This document shows, piece by piece, positions 37,888 through 47,900 of a stretch of 64,000 bases of DNA; positions within the stretch are counted from its first letter, which is position 1; each line of letters begins with the position of its first letter. Below the pieces are notes generated by a model, which was not told where the DNA came from, searched no databases, and was given only the letters and a program-made list of their open reading frames with translations. Source of the DNA: Sphingomonadaceae bacterium 3R27E2-A (GTDB taxonomy: Bacteria; Pseudomonadota; Alphaproteobacteria; Sphingomonadales; Sphingomonadaceae); contig SCNT01000006.1 in the NCBI GenBank assembly GCA_005503165.1, positions 62,001-126,000 on the forward strand, in the 5' to 3' direction. Position numbers and translations under genes: made by a program.

Positions 37888-38826
37888 CTATTTCACCGCG
37901 CGCACGGGCACCGGGATATTGCAGATGTCGGCACCGCCCGCGGGGCGGATGAAAAAGGGATCGCGGCGATTCTCACGCGCGTCGGCATATTTGGCGAAGC
38001 TGTCGCTCTCGTTCGACAGATATTCGAACCTGGGTTGCTCGGCGGCGGACAATTCGGTCGCGAGCCGGATCGTTTTGATCGGCACCCGCTCCTCGGCTGT
38101 CTCATAGAAGCCAAGCGACCCCGTCCCGCGCGGAAGGCTGGACAGATGCTCGATCCCGGCGATGACGCGCCCGACGACCGCGATATTGCGGTCAAGATGG
38201 CGCGGCGCCTGTCCGATCACCGTATAGAGTTCGGCGCCCGACCCGGTGTCGGGCGACATGTTTCGTCCCACCCCGACCATCGCATAGCAATGGAGCGGCC
38301 AATAGATCTGCCCCTTGTTGAAATCCTCAGGATCGACCGGCCCGAATCCCAGCGGCCAGCCTTTGTAGAGCGTGATTGCCCCGGCGTAGGGATCGTTGAC
38401 CTGGAACAGCGGCAGAAAGGCGTCCTCGGGCTCGGGCGCCACATAGTCGCTCTCCGGCATGGTCGCCAAACCCTCGGGCAGCGGCTTCTTCTCGGTCGCG
38501 TCTCCCCATTGCACGACATAATTGTCCTGAACGCGATTGACGCTCGTCCCATCCCACCAATGTGCCGCGGCGAGCTTGCGGATATTGCCGATCCACCCTT
38601 GGCTGAACGGTGCGGGCATCAACTGGATCACGAGGCGGCGCGCTTTGCCCGCGGCATCGGGGACGAGGTCCATGACCACCAGGTCCGAAGCCGGAATCGC
38701 GACCCAGTCGCTCGCGGGCGCCGCGGCGGCGATCTCGCCCGGCGAGGGCGACGGGGGCGCCTCCTGCGCGGCGACGGAAAAGGAAAAAGCGAAGGCCGCG
38801 GCGGCGGCAAGGAGGCGATGCTTCAT
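37888..38826 (-). CDS. Exported cyclophilin-type peptidyl-prolyl isomerase
   Basis: About 312 residues from the ATG at 38826, which opens a clean signal peptide (MKHRLLAAAAAFAFSFSVAAQ). A cyclophilin-like fold follows: VIQLMPAPFSQGWIGNIRKL, WWDGTSVNRVQDNYVVQWGD, and VGVGRNMSPDTGSGAELYTV. The usual catalytic R-F-x-M region is divergent, so activity should not be assumed. It probably acts in the periplasm on folding proteins. The longer open frame to 38955 has no homologous content. Confidence 0.72.
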   Translation of the reverse strand: MKHRLLAAAAAFAFSFSVAAQEAPPSPSPGEIAAAAPASDWVAIPASDLVVMDLVPDAAGKARRLVIQLMPAPFSQGWIGNIRKLAAAHWWDGTSVNRVQDNYVVQWGDATEKKPLPEGLATMPESDYVAPEPEDAFLPLFQVNDPYAGAITLYKGWPLGFGPVDPEDFNKGQIYWPLHCYAMVGVGRNMSPDTGSGAELYTVIGQAPRHLDRNIAVVGRVIAGIEHLSSLPRGTGSLGFYETAEERVPIKTIRLATELSAAEQPRFEYLSNESDSFAKYADARENRRDPFFIRPAGGADICNIPVPVRAVK

Positions 38827-38901
38827 GGCGCAATGTCTGCCACGCCCATGCCGCTTGCGAAAGCCCCGCCAAGCGATTAGGGCGCCCCTTCCAGTGCATG
38901 C

Positions 38902-38991
38902 GGAGCGGTGGCCGAGTGGTCGAAGGCGCTCGCCTGGAAAGTGAGTATGGGTCAAAGCCCATCGAGGGTTCGAATCCCTCCCGCTCCGCCA
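38902..38991 (+). tRNA. tRNA-Ser (anticodon GGA)
   Basis: Acceptor stem GGAGCGG/CCGCTCC with encoded CCA (38989-38991), D-arm with GAGTGGTCGAAGG, anticodon stem CTCGC-CTGGAAA-GTGAG with anticodon GGA, a long class II variable arm (TATGGGTCAAAGCCCAT) and T-loop TTCGAAT. All features of a class II serine tRNA. Confidence 0.96.
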
Positions 38992-38997
38992 TTCCCC

Positions 38998-40398
38998 TCA
39001 GTCCGCCGTCACCCCGTCGTCGCCCAGCGAGCGGTACAGCGTGATCCGGTTGCGCACCGCCGCCAGTTCGACCGCGATTGCGCTCCGGCGCGCGCTGTAC
39101 AGGCTGCGCTGGGCGTCGAGGCTCGAGAGGAAGCTGTCGACGCCGCCACGATAACGCGCGTCGGTCAGGCGCGCGGTGTCAGCCGCGGCTTCGGTGTTGG
39201 CATTCGCCGCGCGTAGTCGTTCGCCGAGCGTGCCCTGGTCGGCGAGCGCGTCGGCGACCTCGCGGAAGGCGGTCTGGATCGCGCGTTCATAGGCGGCGAG
39301 CGCGGCGTCGCGCTGCGCTTCGCTGACCGCCACGCCGGCGCGGCGCCCGCCCGCGTCGAAGATCGAGAGGCTCGCGTCGGCACCCGCGGTGAAACGGAAG
39401 GCGTCGCCGGTGAACAGCGAGCCCAGCGCGTCGCTCGCGAAGCCCAGCAGCCCGGTCAGCGAGATCGTCGGGAACAGCCGCGCGCGCGCGACGCCGATAT
39501 CGGCGTTGGCGGCGCGGAGCAGATATTCGGCCTCGATCACGTCGGGGCGGCGCAGCAGGATGTCCGAGCTGGTCCCCGCGGGCAAAGTCGCGATCGATGC
39601 GCTGACCTCGTCGAGGCTCGCAGGCAGCAGCGCCTTGTCGTAATCGGCACCGACGAGCAGGCGGATGAGATTCTCGTCCTGCGCCACCGCCGCGGTCTGC
39701 AGCGCGAGGTCGCCCTCGGCGGTCGCGAGTACTTGTTCAGCCTGACGCAGGTCTGTGCGTGGCGCCACCCCGCCCTCGAGCCGTGCGCGGGTGAGCGTGA
39801 CGCTGCGCCGCGCGCTTTCGGCGGTGTCGCGCGCGATGGCGAGCAGTTCGCGGTCGGCGGCGTGGCTCGCCCAGGCTTCGGCAAGGTCGGCGATAAGCGC
39901 CAACCGCACCGTGCGCGCGGCGGCTTCGGTCGCGAAGGCGCGGTCGCGCTCGGCCGCGGTCGCGTTAGCGAGCCGCCCGAACAGGTCGAGCTCGAACGCC
40001 GACACCCCGGCCTGCAGCGCATAGCTTTCGCGGCCGCCCCCCGCGACGCCGCCGGAGATGCCGCCGTCGGTGTAATCGGCCGAGCCGCTCACGCCGATCG
40101 CGGGGAATTGCGCCGAGCGCGTGACACGGACCTGCGCGCGCGCGGCGGCCACATTAGCGGCGGCGATGCGCAGGTCGCGGTTGTTCGCGAGCGCCTGGCC
40201 GATCAATTGCTGCAGCCGCGGGTCGCGGAACAGTTGGTTCAGCGTCACGCGCGGCAGCGCGGCCTCGCTCTGCGACAGATAGGCGTCGCCGACGGGCCAC
40301 GACGTCGGCACCGGTGGCGCCGGCTGGATATATTTGGGCGCAAGCGAGCAGGCGCCGAGCGCCAGCGTTGCGGCGCCGAGGATCAGCGCGCGCCTCAT
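38998..40398 (-). CDS. RND efflux outer-membrane factor (OprM/NodT-like)
   Basis: A 466-residue outer-membrane lipoprotein. The lipobox ALGACS places Cys at about residue 16; APKYIQPAPPVPTSWP is the typical mature start. Two repeats rich in RDLRIAAANVAAARAQVR- and TLTRARLEGGVAPRTDL-type helices form the TolC-like barrel and tunnel. The ATG at 40398 overlaps the stop of the RND pump gene (ATGA), so this is the last gene of a three-gene efflux operon. Confidence 0.92.
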   Translation of the reverse strand: MRRALILGAATLALGACSLAPKYIQPAPPVPTSWPVGDAYLSQSEAALPRVTLNQLFRDPRLQQLIGQALANNRDLRIAAANVAAARAQVRVTRSAQFPAIGVSGSADYTDGGISGGVAGGGRESYALQAGVSAFELDLFGRLANATAAERDRAFATEAAARTVRLALIADLAEAWASHAADRELLAIARDTAESARRSVTLTRARLEGGVAPRTDLRQAEQVLATAEGDLALQTAAVAQDENLIRLLVGADYDKALLPASLDEVSASIATLPAGTSSDILLRRPDVIEAEYLLRAANADIGVARARLFPTISLTGLLGFASDALGSLFTGDAFRFTAGADASLSIFDAGGRRAGVAVSEAQRDAALAAYERAIQTAFREVADALADQGTLGERLRAANANTEAAADTARLTDARYRGGVDSFLSSLDAQRSLYSARRSAIAVELAAVRNRITLYRSLGDDGVTAD

Positions 40399-43300
40399 GC
40401 CGTCGCTGCCGTGCTGCCTCGGCGGCGCGCAATCCACTCGCGCGCGGCCTTCAGCCCGTCGCGCACGCCGCGGCGGACGAGCACGAAGAACAGCGGGATG
40501 AAGAAAATCGCGAGGAAGGCCGCGGTGAGCATGCCGCCGATCACCGAGGTGCCGATCGCGACGCGGCTGTTCGCCCCAGCGCCGGTGGCGATCGCGAGCG
40601 GCAGCACGCCGAAGATGAAGGCGAAGCTGGTCATCAGGATCGGGCGCAGGCGGATGCGCGCGGCCTCGACCGCGGCCTCGATCACGCGCCGGCCCTTGCG
40701 TTCCTCCTGCTCGGCGAATTCGATCATCAGGATCGCGTTCTTTGCCGCGAGCCCCATCGTCGTAAGCAGCCCGATCTGGAGGTAGACGTCATTCTCGAGC
40801 CCGCGGAGGTTCACCGCGAACACTGCGCCGATCAGCCCGAGCGGGATGACGAGGATCACCGCGAGGGGGATCGACCAGCTTTCGTAGAGCGCGGCGAGAC
40901 ACAGGAAGACGACGAGCAAAGAGATGGCATAGAGGAACGGCGCCTGCCCCGACGACAGCCGCTCCTGATAGGAGGATCCCGACCAGGCGACGCTGGTTCC
41001 GGGGATTTCGTTCGCCATCCGCTCCATCTCGTCCATCGCCTCGCCCGAACTGGTGCCGGGCGAGGGCTGGCCCGAAATTTCGAAGGCGGGCACGCCCTGG
41101 AAACGCGAGCTGCTGCTTGGCGTGGTCGACCAGCCGATCTTCGAAAAGGCCGAGAAGGGCGACATCTCGCCGTCGTTCGACCGCACATACCATTGGCCCA
41201 GATCCTCGGGCTTGGCGCGATAGGGCGCGTCGCCCTGAACATAGACGCGCTTGACGCGGCCGTCGTCGATGAAGTCGTTGACGTAGCGGCCGCCCCATGC
41301 GGTCGCGAGCGTGCTGTTCACCTCGCTGTTGGTCAGGCCGTAGGCGGTCAGCCGCTGCGTATCGATGTCGATCTTGAGGGTCGCGACGTCGGGCAGGTCG
41401 GACAGGCGCACCGAGGTCAGCTTGGGGTTGGCGTTCGCCGCCGCGAGCAATTTCTCGCGCGCTTCGACGAACTGCTCGCGGCTCATCCCGCTGCGGTTCT
41501 GGAACTGCATCGTAAAGCCCGAGGAATCGCCCAATCCGCGCACTGCGCCGGGAACCAGCGCGAAAATCTGCGCATCGCGGAGGCCGCTCAGTGCCTTGCG
41601 CGCGCGCTCGGCGATCGCGTCAGCGGTATTCTCCTTGCCCGGGCGGCTGTCCCAATGGACGAGGTTGACGAAGCCCTGCCCGGTATTCTGCCCCGCCGCC
41701 GCACCGCCACCCCCGCCGGCGATCAGGAACAAGGCGCCGGTGTTCGCCTTCTCCTGCGTGAGCATATATTTCTCGACCTGGTCGCGCACATGCAGCGTCC
41801 GTTCCTGCGTCGCCCCCGCGGGCAGGCGGAACTGAATCTGCACGCGCCCCTGATCCTCGCCCGGCAAGAAGCCGCCGGGTAGCCGCAGGAAGAGGAAGAC
41901 GAGCGCCACGAGCAGCACCGCATAGATGCCGAGGAACAGCCATTTGCGATCGACAACCTTGGTCACGCTGCCGACATAGCGCTCGACCATCGAGTCGAAG
42001 CGCGTGTTGAAGCCGTTCTTGGCGCGCTCGAACATGGCGCGCGCACGCGGAAAGCGCCCGCCCGCCGCGACCGGCTCGCCATAGTCCTTGGGCTTGAGCA
42101 GGGTCGAGGTCAGCGCGGGGCTCAGGATCAGCGCGACGAGCACCGACAACATCATCGCCGAGATGATCGTGACCGAGAATTGCCGATAGATCACGCCCGT
42201 CGACCCGCCGAAAAAGGCCATCGGCAGGAAAACCGCCGACAGCACCAGCGCGATCGCGATCAGCGCGACTTGCAATTCCTGCATCGACTGGATCGTCGCC
42301 TCGCGCGCCGACATCTCCGGATTTTCTTCCATCAAGCGCTCGACATTCTCGACCACGACGATCGCATCATCGACGAGCAGCCCGATCGCCAGCGTCAGCC
42401 CGAATAGCGTCAGCGTGTTGATGCTGAACCCCAGCATGTAGAAGATGGCGAAGGTGCCGAGCAGCACCACCGGCACCGCGATCGCCGGGATCAGCACCGC
42501 GCGCCAGCTCTGCAGGAAGACGAACATCACCAGGATCACGAGCAGGATCGCCTCGAACAGCGACTTCTGCACCTCGCTCACCGACAGCTTGATGAACTCG
42601 GTCGAGTCATTGGCGTAGCTGTAAGCCAACCCGTCGGGGAAATCGGCCGCCAGTTCCTCCATCCGTGCCTTGACCCGGTCGGCAGTTTCGAGGGCGTCTG
42701 CGCCTGGCGACAGCGAGATCGACATGCCTGCGCCGGGATGGCCATTGATCCGGCTGACCACGGAATAGCTTTCGGCGCCGATCTCGACCCGCGCGACATC
42801 CTTGATCCGCACCGTCGATCCGTCGGGCAGCGTCTTGAGCACTATATTCTCGAACTCTGGCACCGTCTGTAGCCGCGACTGCGCGGTGACCGTCGCGTTG
42901 AGCATCTGTCCGCGCGGCGACGGCAGGCCGCCCACGTCGCCCGCCGCGACCTCACTGTTCTGCGCGGTGATCGCCGCGATCACGTCGCTCGGCATCAGCG
43001 ACACCGCCGCCAGCCGCTGCGGGTTGAGCCAGATCCGCATTGCGTGCGGCGCACCGAAGATGTTGACGTCGCCGACGCCTTCCACCCGCGACAGCGGGTC
43101 CTGGATGTTCGACGCCATATAGTCGGAGACGTCCTGGTTCACGCGCGTGTCGGTCTCGTCATAGACGCCGACGAGCAGCAGGGTGTCCGAATTCGACTTG
43201 GTGACGCGCACCCCCTGCTGCTGTACCTGCTGCGGCAGGCGCGACAGGGCGGCCTGTATCTTGTTCTGGACCTGCACCTGCGCGATGTCGGGGTCGGTGC

Positions 43301-43589
43301 CCTTGGCGAAGATCGCGGTGATGCTCGCCTGCCCGCGCGAACTCGACTGCGAGCTGAAATATAGCAGCCCGTCGATCCCGGTCAGCTGTTGTTCGAGTAC
43401 CTGGGTAACGCTGTTCTCGATCGTCTCGGCCGACGCGCCGGGATAGGAGGCGCGGACGTTGACCTGCGCGGGCGCGATGTCGGGATATTGCTCGATCGGC
43501 AGTGAATAAAGCGCGCCGACCCCGCCCAGCATGACGATGATCGCCAGCACCCAGGCGAAAATCGGGCGATCGATGAACAGGCGGGACAT
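40395..43589 (-). CDS. RND multidrug efflux transporter (AcrB/MexB-like)
   Basis: A 1064-residue HAE1-type RND pump. The N-terminus SRLFIDRPIFAWVLAIIVML, 12 transmembrane helices, two large periplasmic loops and the proton relay GLLVDDAIVVVENVERL (tandem Asp) and lysine/acidic helix NAILMIEFAEQ match AcrB/MexB. It exports hydrophobic drugs or bile-like compounds, driven by protons, with the fusion protein and outer-membrane factor encoded on either side. It begins 6 bases after the fusion protein stop. Confidence 0.95.
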   Translation of the reverse strand: MSRLFIDRPIFAWVLAIIVMLGGVGALYSLPIEQYPDIAPAQVNVRASYPGASAETIENSVTQVLEQQLTGIDGLLYFSSQSSSRGQASITAIFAKGTDPDIAQVQVQNKIQAALSRLPQQVQQQGVRVTKSNSDTLLLVGVYDETDTRVNQDVSDYMASNIQDPLSRVEGVGDVNIFGAPHAMRIWLNPQRLAAVSLMPSDVIAAITAQNSEVAAGDVGGLPSPRGQMLNATVTAQSRLQTVPEFENIVLKTLPDGSTVRIKDVARVEIGAESYSVVSRINGHPGAGMSISLSPGADALETADRVKARMEELAADFPDGLAYSYANDSTEFIKLSVSEVQKSLFEAILLVILVMFVFLQSWRAVLIPAIAVPVVLLGTFAIFYMLGFSINTLTLFGLTLAIGLLVDDAIVVVENVERLMEENPEMSAREATIQSMQELQVALIAIALVLSAVFLPMAFFGGSTGVIYRQFSVTIISAMMLSVLVALILSPALTSTLLKPKDYGEPVAAGGRFPRARAMFERAKNGFNTRFDSMVERYVGSVTKVVDRKWLFLGIYAVLLVALVFLFLRLPGGFLPGEDQGRVQIQFRLPAGATQERTLHVRDQVEKYMLTQEKANTGALFLIAGGGGGAAAGQNTGQGFVNLVHWDSRPGKENTADAIAERARKALSGLRDAQIFALVPGAVRGLGDSSGFTMQFQNRSGMSREQFVEAREKLLAAANANPKLTSVRLSDLPDVATLKIDIDTQRLTAYGLTNSEVNSTLATAWGGRYVNDFIDDGRVKRVYVQGDAPYRAKPEDLGQWYVRSNDGEMSPFSAFSKIGWSTTPSSSSRFQGVPAFEISGQPSPGTSSGEAMDEMERMANEIPGTSVAWSGSSYQERLSSGQAPFLYAISLLVVFLCLAALYESWSIPLAVILVIPLGLIGAVFAVNLRGLENDVYLQIGLLTTMGLAAKNAILMIEFAEQEERKGRRVIEAAVEAARIRLRPILMTSFAFIFGVLPLAIATGAGANSRVAIGTSVIGGMLTAAFLAIFFIPLFFVLVRRGVRDGLKAAREWIARRRGSTAATA

Positions 43590-43595
43590 GCGCGG

Positions 43596-44792
43596 TCAGT
43601 CGCCCTTCTTCGCTTGCCCGCCCGCCGCGCCGCCGCCCTTCGGCGCACCGACCCGCTGCGCGCTCGACGCCGCGACGGGGCGGATCACCTGTCCCTGGCG
43701 CAGGTTGCCGAGCCCCTGCGTGATCACGCGGTCGCCCGCCCTGAGTCCGTCGGAGACGACCCAAAAGGCGCCCAGCGTCCGGTCGGCCTTGACCTTGCGG
43801 CGCATCGCCTTGTTGTCCTTGTCGACGAGATAAACGAAGGCCGAGCCGTCGAAATCGCGCTGGATCGCCGCCTGCGGCACACGAAAGGCGTTCTGCTCGA
43901 TCGCCTGGTCGAACACCGCCTTGACGAACATGCCGGGCAGCAGCGTTCCCTGTGGATTGGGGAAGCGCGCGCGCAGCGTGACCGTGCCGGTCTCCTCGTT
44001 GACCACGGCTTCGGAGAATTCGATCGTCCCGGTAAAACCATACGCGCTGCCGTCCTCGAGCAGCAGCCGCACATTGGCGCTGCCCGGCAGCACTCCGCCG
44101 CCTGCGATCGACTGGCGCAGCGTCGTCAGCTCGGCGCTCGACTGCTGCATGTCGACATAGATGGGATCGGTGCGTTGAATCACCGCAAGCGCGTCGGTCT
44201 GGTTGGCATTCACAAGCGCGCCCGCGGTAAACAGCGTGCGCCCGATGCGCCCGCTGATCGGGGCGCTGATCGTCGTGTAGCGCAGGTTGATCTGCGCGGT
44301 TTCGAGCGCCGCGGCGTTTTGCGCGACCACGGCGTTCGCGACGCGCACCTGCGCTGCGGCGTCGGTATAATCCTGCTTCGCGATCGCCTCCATTTCGGCC
44401 AGCGGCCTGAAACGCTCGGCGCGGGTCTTCGCGGCCTCGGCGCTGGCGCGCGCACTCGACAGGTTCGCCGACGCCTGGTCGACCGCGGCGCGGTAGAGGC
44501 TGGCATCGATCTGGAACAGCGGCTGCCCGGCGCGGACATAACTGCCCTGCTCAAACAGGCGGCGCAGGATGATGCCGTTGACCTGCGGCCGCACTTCGCT
44601 CGTCTCGAAAGCAACGATGCGCCCACCGAGCTCGATCGGCACCGGCACGGCGCTGGGCTGGACCACGACATAGCCGACCTCGGGCGCCGGACGCCCGCCC
44701 TTGCTGTCGTCGCTGGCCGAACAGGCGGCGAGCGACGCCAATGCCATGGAGACAGCGCCGAGCCGCAGCATCGACCGCCCATATTTTTGCAT
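43596..44792 (-). CDS. RND efflux periplasmic adaptor (HlyD/MexA-like)
   Basis: A 398-residue membrane-fusion lipoprotein. After a signal with lipobox LAACSASD, the barrel-sandwich and hairpin domains (EVRPQVNGIILRRLFEQGSYV, GQPLFQIDASLY, coiled coil of alanine-rich helices, LRYTTISAPISGRIGRTL) match MexA/AcrA. The C-terminal tail is glycine/lysine-rich. The ATG at 44792 follows AAAAGG by 8 bases. No regulator gene lies next to the operon; the 207-base divergent region holds repeated TTGCGACA motifs. Confidence 0.92.
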   Translation of the reverse strand: MQKYGRSMLRLGAVSMALASLAACSASDDSKGGRPAPEVGYVVVQPSAVPVPIELGGRIVAFETSEVRPQVNGIILRRLFEQGSYVRAGQPLFQIDASLYRAAVDQASANLSSARASAEAAKTRAERFRPLAEMEAIAKQDYTDAAAQVRVANAVVAQNAAALETAQINLRYTTISAPISGRIGRTLFTAGALVNANQTDALAVIQRTDPIYVDMQQSSAELTTLRQSIAGGGVLPGSANVRLLLEDGSAYGFTGTIEFSEAVVNEETGTVTLRARFPNPQGTLLPGMFVKAVFDQAIEQNAFRVPQAAIQRDFDGSAFVYLVDKDNKAMRRKVKADRTLGAFWVVSDGLRAGDRVITQGLGNLRQGQVIRPVAASSAQRVGAPKGGGAAGGQAKKGD

Positions 44793-44872
44793 TCAAAGGA
44801 CCTTTTCGGGCTTGGGGACAGCCTGTTTCGCCGTTCATTCAGCAAATTGAGCCGCTGTGCGCAATGGCTTGG

Positions 44873-44911
44873 TTGCGATTGCGACAAGTTGCGACACTTT
44901 TCCTGTCGCGA
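44873..44911. promoter_or_regulatory. Repeated TTGCGACA motifs between efflux operon and autotransporter
   Basis: TTGCGACA occurs at 44879-44886 and 44889-44896, 10 bases apart, preceded by TTGCGA at 44873 and followed by the near-inverted TGTCGCGA at 44904-44911. The cluster lies in the 207-base divergent intergenic region and is a plausible repressor or activator site. No matching regulator is identified. Confidence 0.4.
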
Positions 44912-44999
44912 CCGGCATTATTTTCCAAGGTTGCATTGGCCTCGTTCCGTCAAGTCCTTGTCGCGGGAGGTTTCCCGCACTGATTTCAAGAGGAACTCA

Positions 45000-47900
45000 A
45001 TGCGCAAGACCCTGCTCGCGTCGACCTGCCTGGTGGCAGTCATAGCCACCCCCGCTTTTGCCGAAACCGTGATTGGGAATGCGCTTACCACGCCGATCCG
45101 CTCCTCGACCGTCAACGGCGGCACGGCCCCCGACGATTCTCGCCTCGCGGCATCGGGTTCGATCAAGCCGACCTCGGGCACCGCAGTGACGATCGACAGC
45201 AACCACAAGTTCGTCAACGAAGGCACGATCCAGATCACCAATTCGGACGGTTCGAAGGGCATCGTCGCAAACGGGGGCGTGACAAGCAACATCACCAACA
45301 CCGCCAGCGGCAAGATCATCGTCGACGAAAGCTATGCGCCGACCGACATCGATAACGACGGCGACATTGATGGCGCCTTCGCGATCGGTAGCAACCGCGT
45401 CGGCATCGAGACGCTCGGCGCCTTCACCGGCAATGTCGTCAATTCGGGCGCGATCACGGTCGAGGGCAATGATTCGGCGGGCATCCGCCTCGGCGGCCCG
45501 CTGACCGGCAATTTCACCAACGACGGCACGATCGCGGTGCTCGGCGACCGCGCGCTCGGCGTCGGCATCCAAGACGTCACCGGCAATGTCCGCCTCGCGG
45601 GCACCATCCAGGCGACGGGGCTCGACGCGACAGCTGCGCGGGTCAGCGGCAACATCACGGGCTCGCTCGTCGTCCAGGGCAATCTGACCTCGACCGGCTA
45701 TCGTTTCACCACCCCGCCCGCCGATCCGTCGAAGCTCGACGCCGACGACCTGCTGAACGGCGGCCCGGCGCTGTCGATCGAGGGCAATGTCACGGGCGGC
45801 GTCATCTTCGCCGTCCCGCCCAGGGACAGCAGCACCACCGACAATGACGAGGACAAGGATGGCATCGAGGACGCCAAGGAAGGCTCGGCCGTCGTCCGCT
45901 CCTTCGGTTCGGCTCCCGCCGTGCGGATCGGCGCCGCCGGACGCGACGTCGCCATCGGTGCGGTCCCCGGCACGGGCACCGGCTTCGGCGTCATCGTCGA
46001 CGGCACAATCCTCGGCAACGGCCTCTATGCCGGCAAGAACGCCACTGCGATGCAGATCGGCGGGCTCGGCGGCAATGTGAACATCGCCGGCGGCGTCGCG
46101 ATCGGCAGCGCCGGCCTCGTCAGCGCCATCTCGAACGGCGCTTCGGCGACCGCGATCCAGATCGGCGCGGGCACGACGCTCGGCGAGATCCGCAACGCAG
46201 GCAAGATCGACGCGCAGGGCGGCAATGCCGCAACCGCGATCACGACCGGCATCGTCGTCTTGGCCGGTGGCAATGTCGGGCTGATCCGCAACAGCGGCAC
46301 GATCGCCGCGAAGGCAGCCGGCGACAACGGCACCGCGCGCGGTATCGTCGACCTGTCGGGCACCGTCGGCACGATCGAGAACAGCGGCACCATCTCGGCG
46401 ACGGGCGCGCTCGGCACTTCGGACCGTAACATCGCCATCGACCTCTCGAGCAATCTCGGCGGCGCTTCGGTCAAGCAGACCGCAGTCGCGTCGGGCATCG
46501 CGGCCCCCGCGATCATCGGCGACGTGCGCTTCGGCGTCGGCAACGACCTGATCGACATCGCCGACGGCTCGATGAAGGGCGATGCCTTCTTCGGCACCGG
46601 CAACAATACGCTTGCCCTGTCGGGCGACGGCACCTTCGACGGCACGGCGACCTTCGGCGGCGGCAACGACATCATGACTCTCACCGGCACCTCGAAATTC
46701 GGCGGCGTCGCCGATTTCGGCGGCGGCAGCGACTCGCTGACCATCGGCGGCACGTCGATGTTCTCGGCCCGCCTCGCCAATTCGCAGGGCCTCGCGGTCG
46801 CGGTCAACGGCGGCACCTTCGACGTCGTCGGCGCGGCGACGATCTCGTCGCTCACAGCCACCAACAAGGGCGTGCTCGGCGTGACGCTCGACGGCGGCAA
46901 CACCGGCACCGCGATCCAGGTGACCGGCAACGCAAGCTTCGGTGCCGAATCGAAGCTCGCGCTGCGCCTCACCAGCCTCGACGATGCCGAGGGCCAGCAT
47001 GTCGTGCTGACCGCCGGCACGCTGACCGGTGCGAACAACCTCACCACCACCTCGACCTTGCTGCCCTTCCTCTACAAGGGCACGCTGACGTCGACCGCCA
47101 CCCAGCTGATCGTCGATGTGTCGCGCAAGAGCGTCACCGAACTCGGCCTCAACCGGTCGGAAGGCGGCGCCTTCAACGCGGTGATCGACGCGCTGTCGAC
47201 CGACGAGGATATCGAGCAGGTGTTCCTCGACATCACCAACGGCGAGCAGTTCAAGGCGCAGCTCGGCCAGATGTTGCCCGAGCATGAGGGCGGCGTGTTC
47301 GAGACCGTCACCACCGGTTCGCGGGCCCTCGCGCGCTACCTGACCGATCCCAACGCTCCGTTCCAGGACCAAGGCAAATGGGGTTACTGGATCAACCAGG
47401 CCGTCTGGGGCACGTCGAAAAGCATCGGCGACACCGCGGGTTACGACGTCACCGGCTGGGGCGTTTCGCTCGGCGCCGAGATCAAGACCGACCTCGGCAA
47501 CTTCGGCGGCTCGATTGGCTATCTCAGCGGCAAGGACGGGAACAAGGCCAACGCCAACGAAGTGTCGTCGAGCCAGTTCGAGGGCGCGCTCCACTGGCGC
47601 CTGCGCTCGAACAACATCCTCGCCAGCGCGCGCGTTTCGGGCGCCCCGGTCAGCTTCAAGGGCACGCGCTTGTTCCAGGCCGAGAACGGCGCCGAGGACA
47701 TCAACGAGACGATGCGGGCCAAGTGGGACGGCACTTTGTGGTCGGCCGCGGGCTCGGTTGCCTATGACACCCGCCTCGGCGGCATCTCGTTCCGCCCGGC
47801 GGTCGCGGTCGACTATTACAAGCTGCAGGAAGACGGATACACCGAAACCGGCGGCGGCGACGCGCTCGACCTCACCGTGCTGAGCCGCGACAGCGACGAA

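Noticed and set aside
38902..38991. tRNA-Ser as an integration site of a mobile island
   Set aside because: No integrase, no repeated tRNA 3' end and no gene content change are visible; the efflux operon beside it looks like ordinary chromosome.
43614..44999. Upstream extension of the autotransporter frame across the efflux adaptor gene
   Set aside because: The region is antisense to the HlyD-type gene; the signal peptide and Shine-Dalgarno fix the start at 45000.
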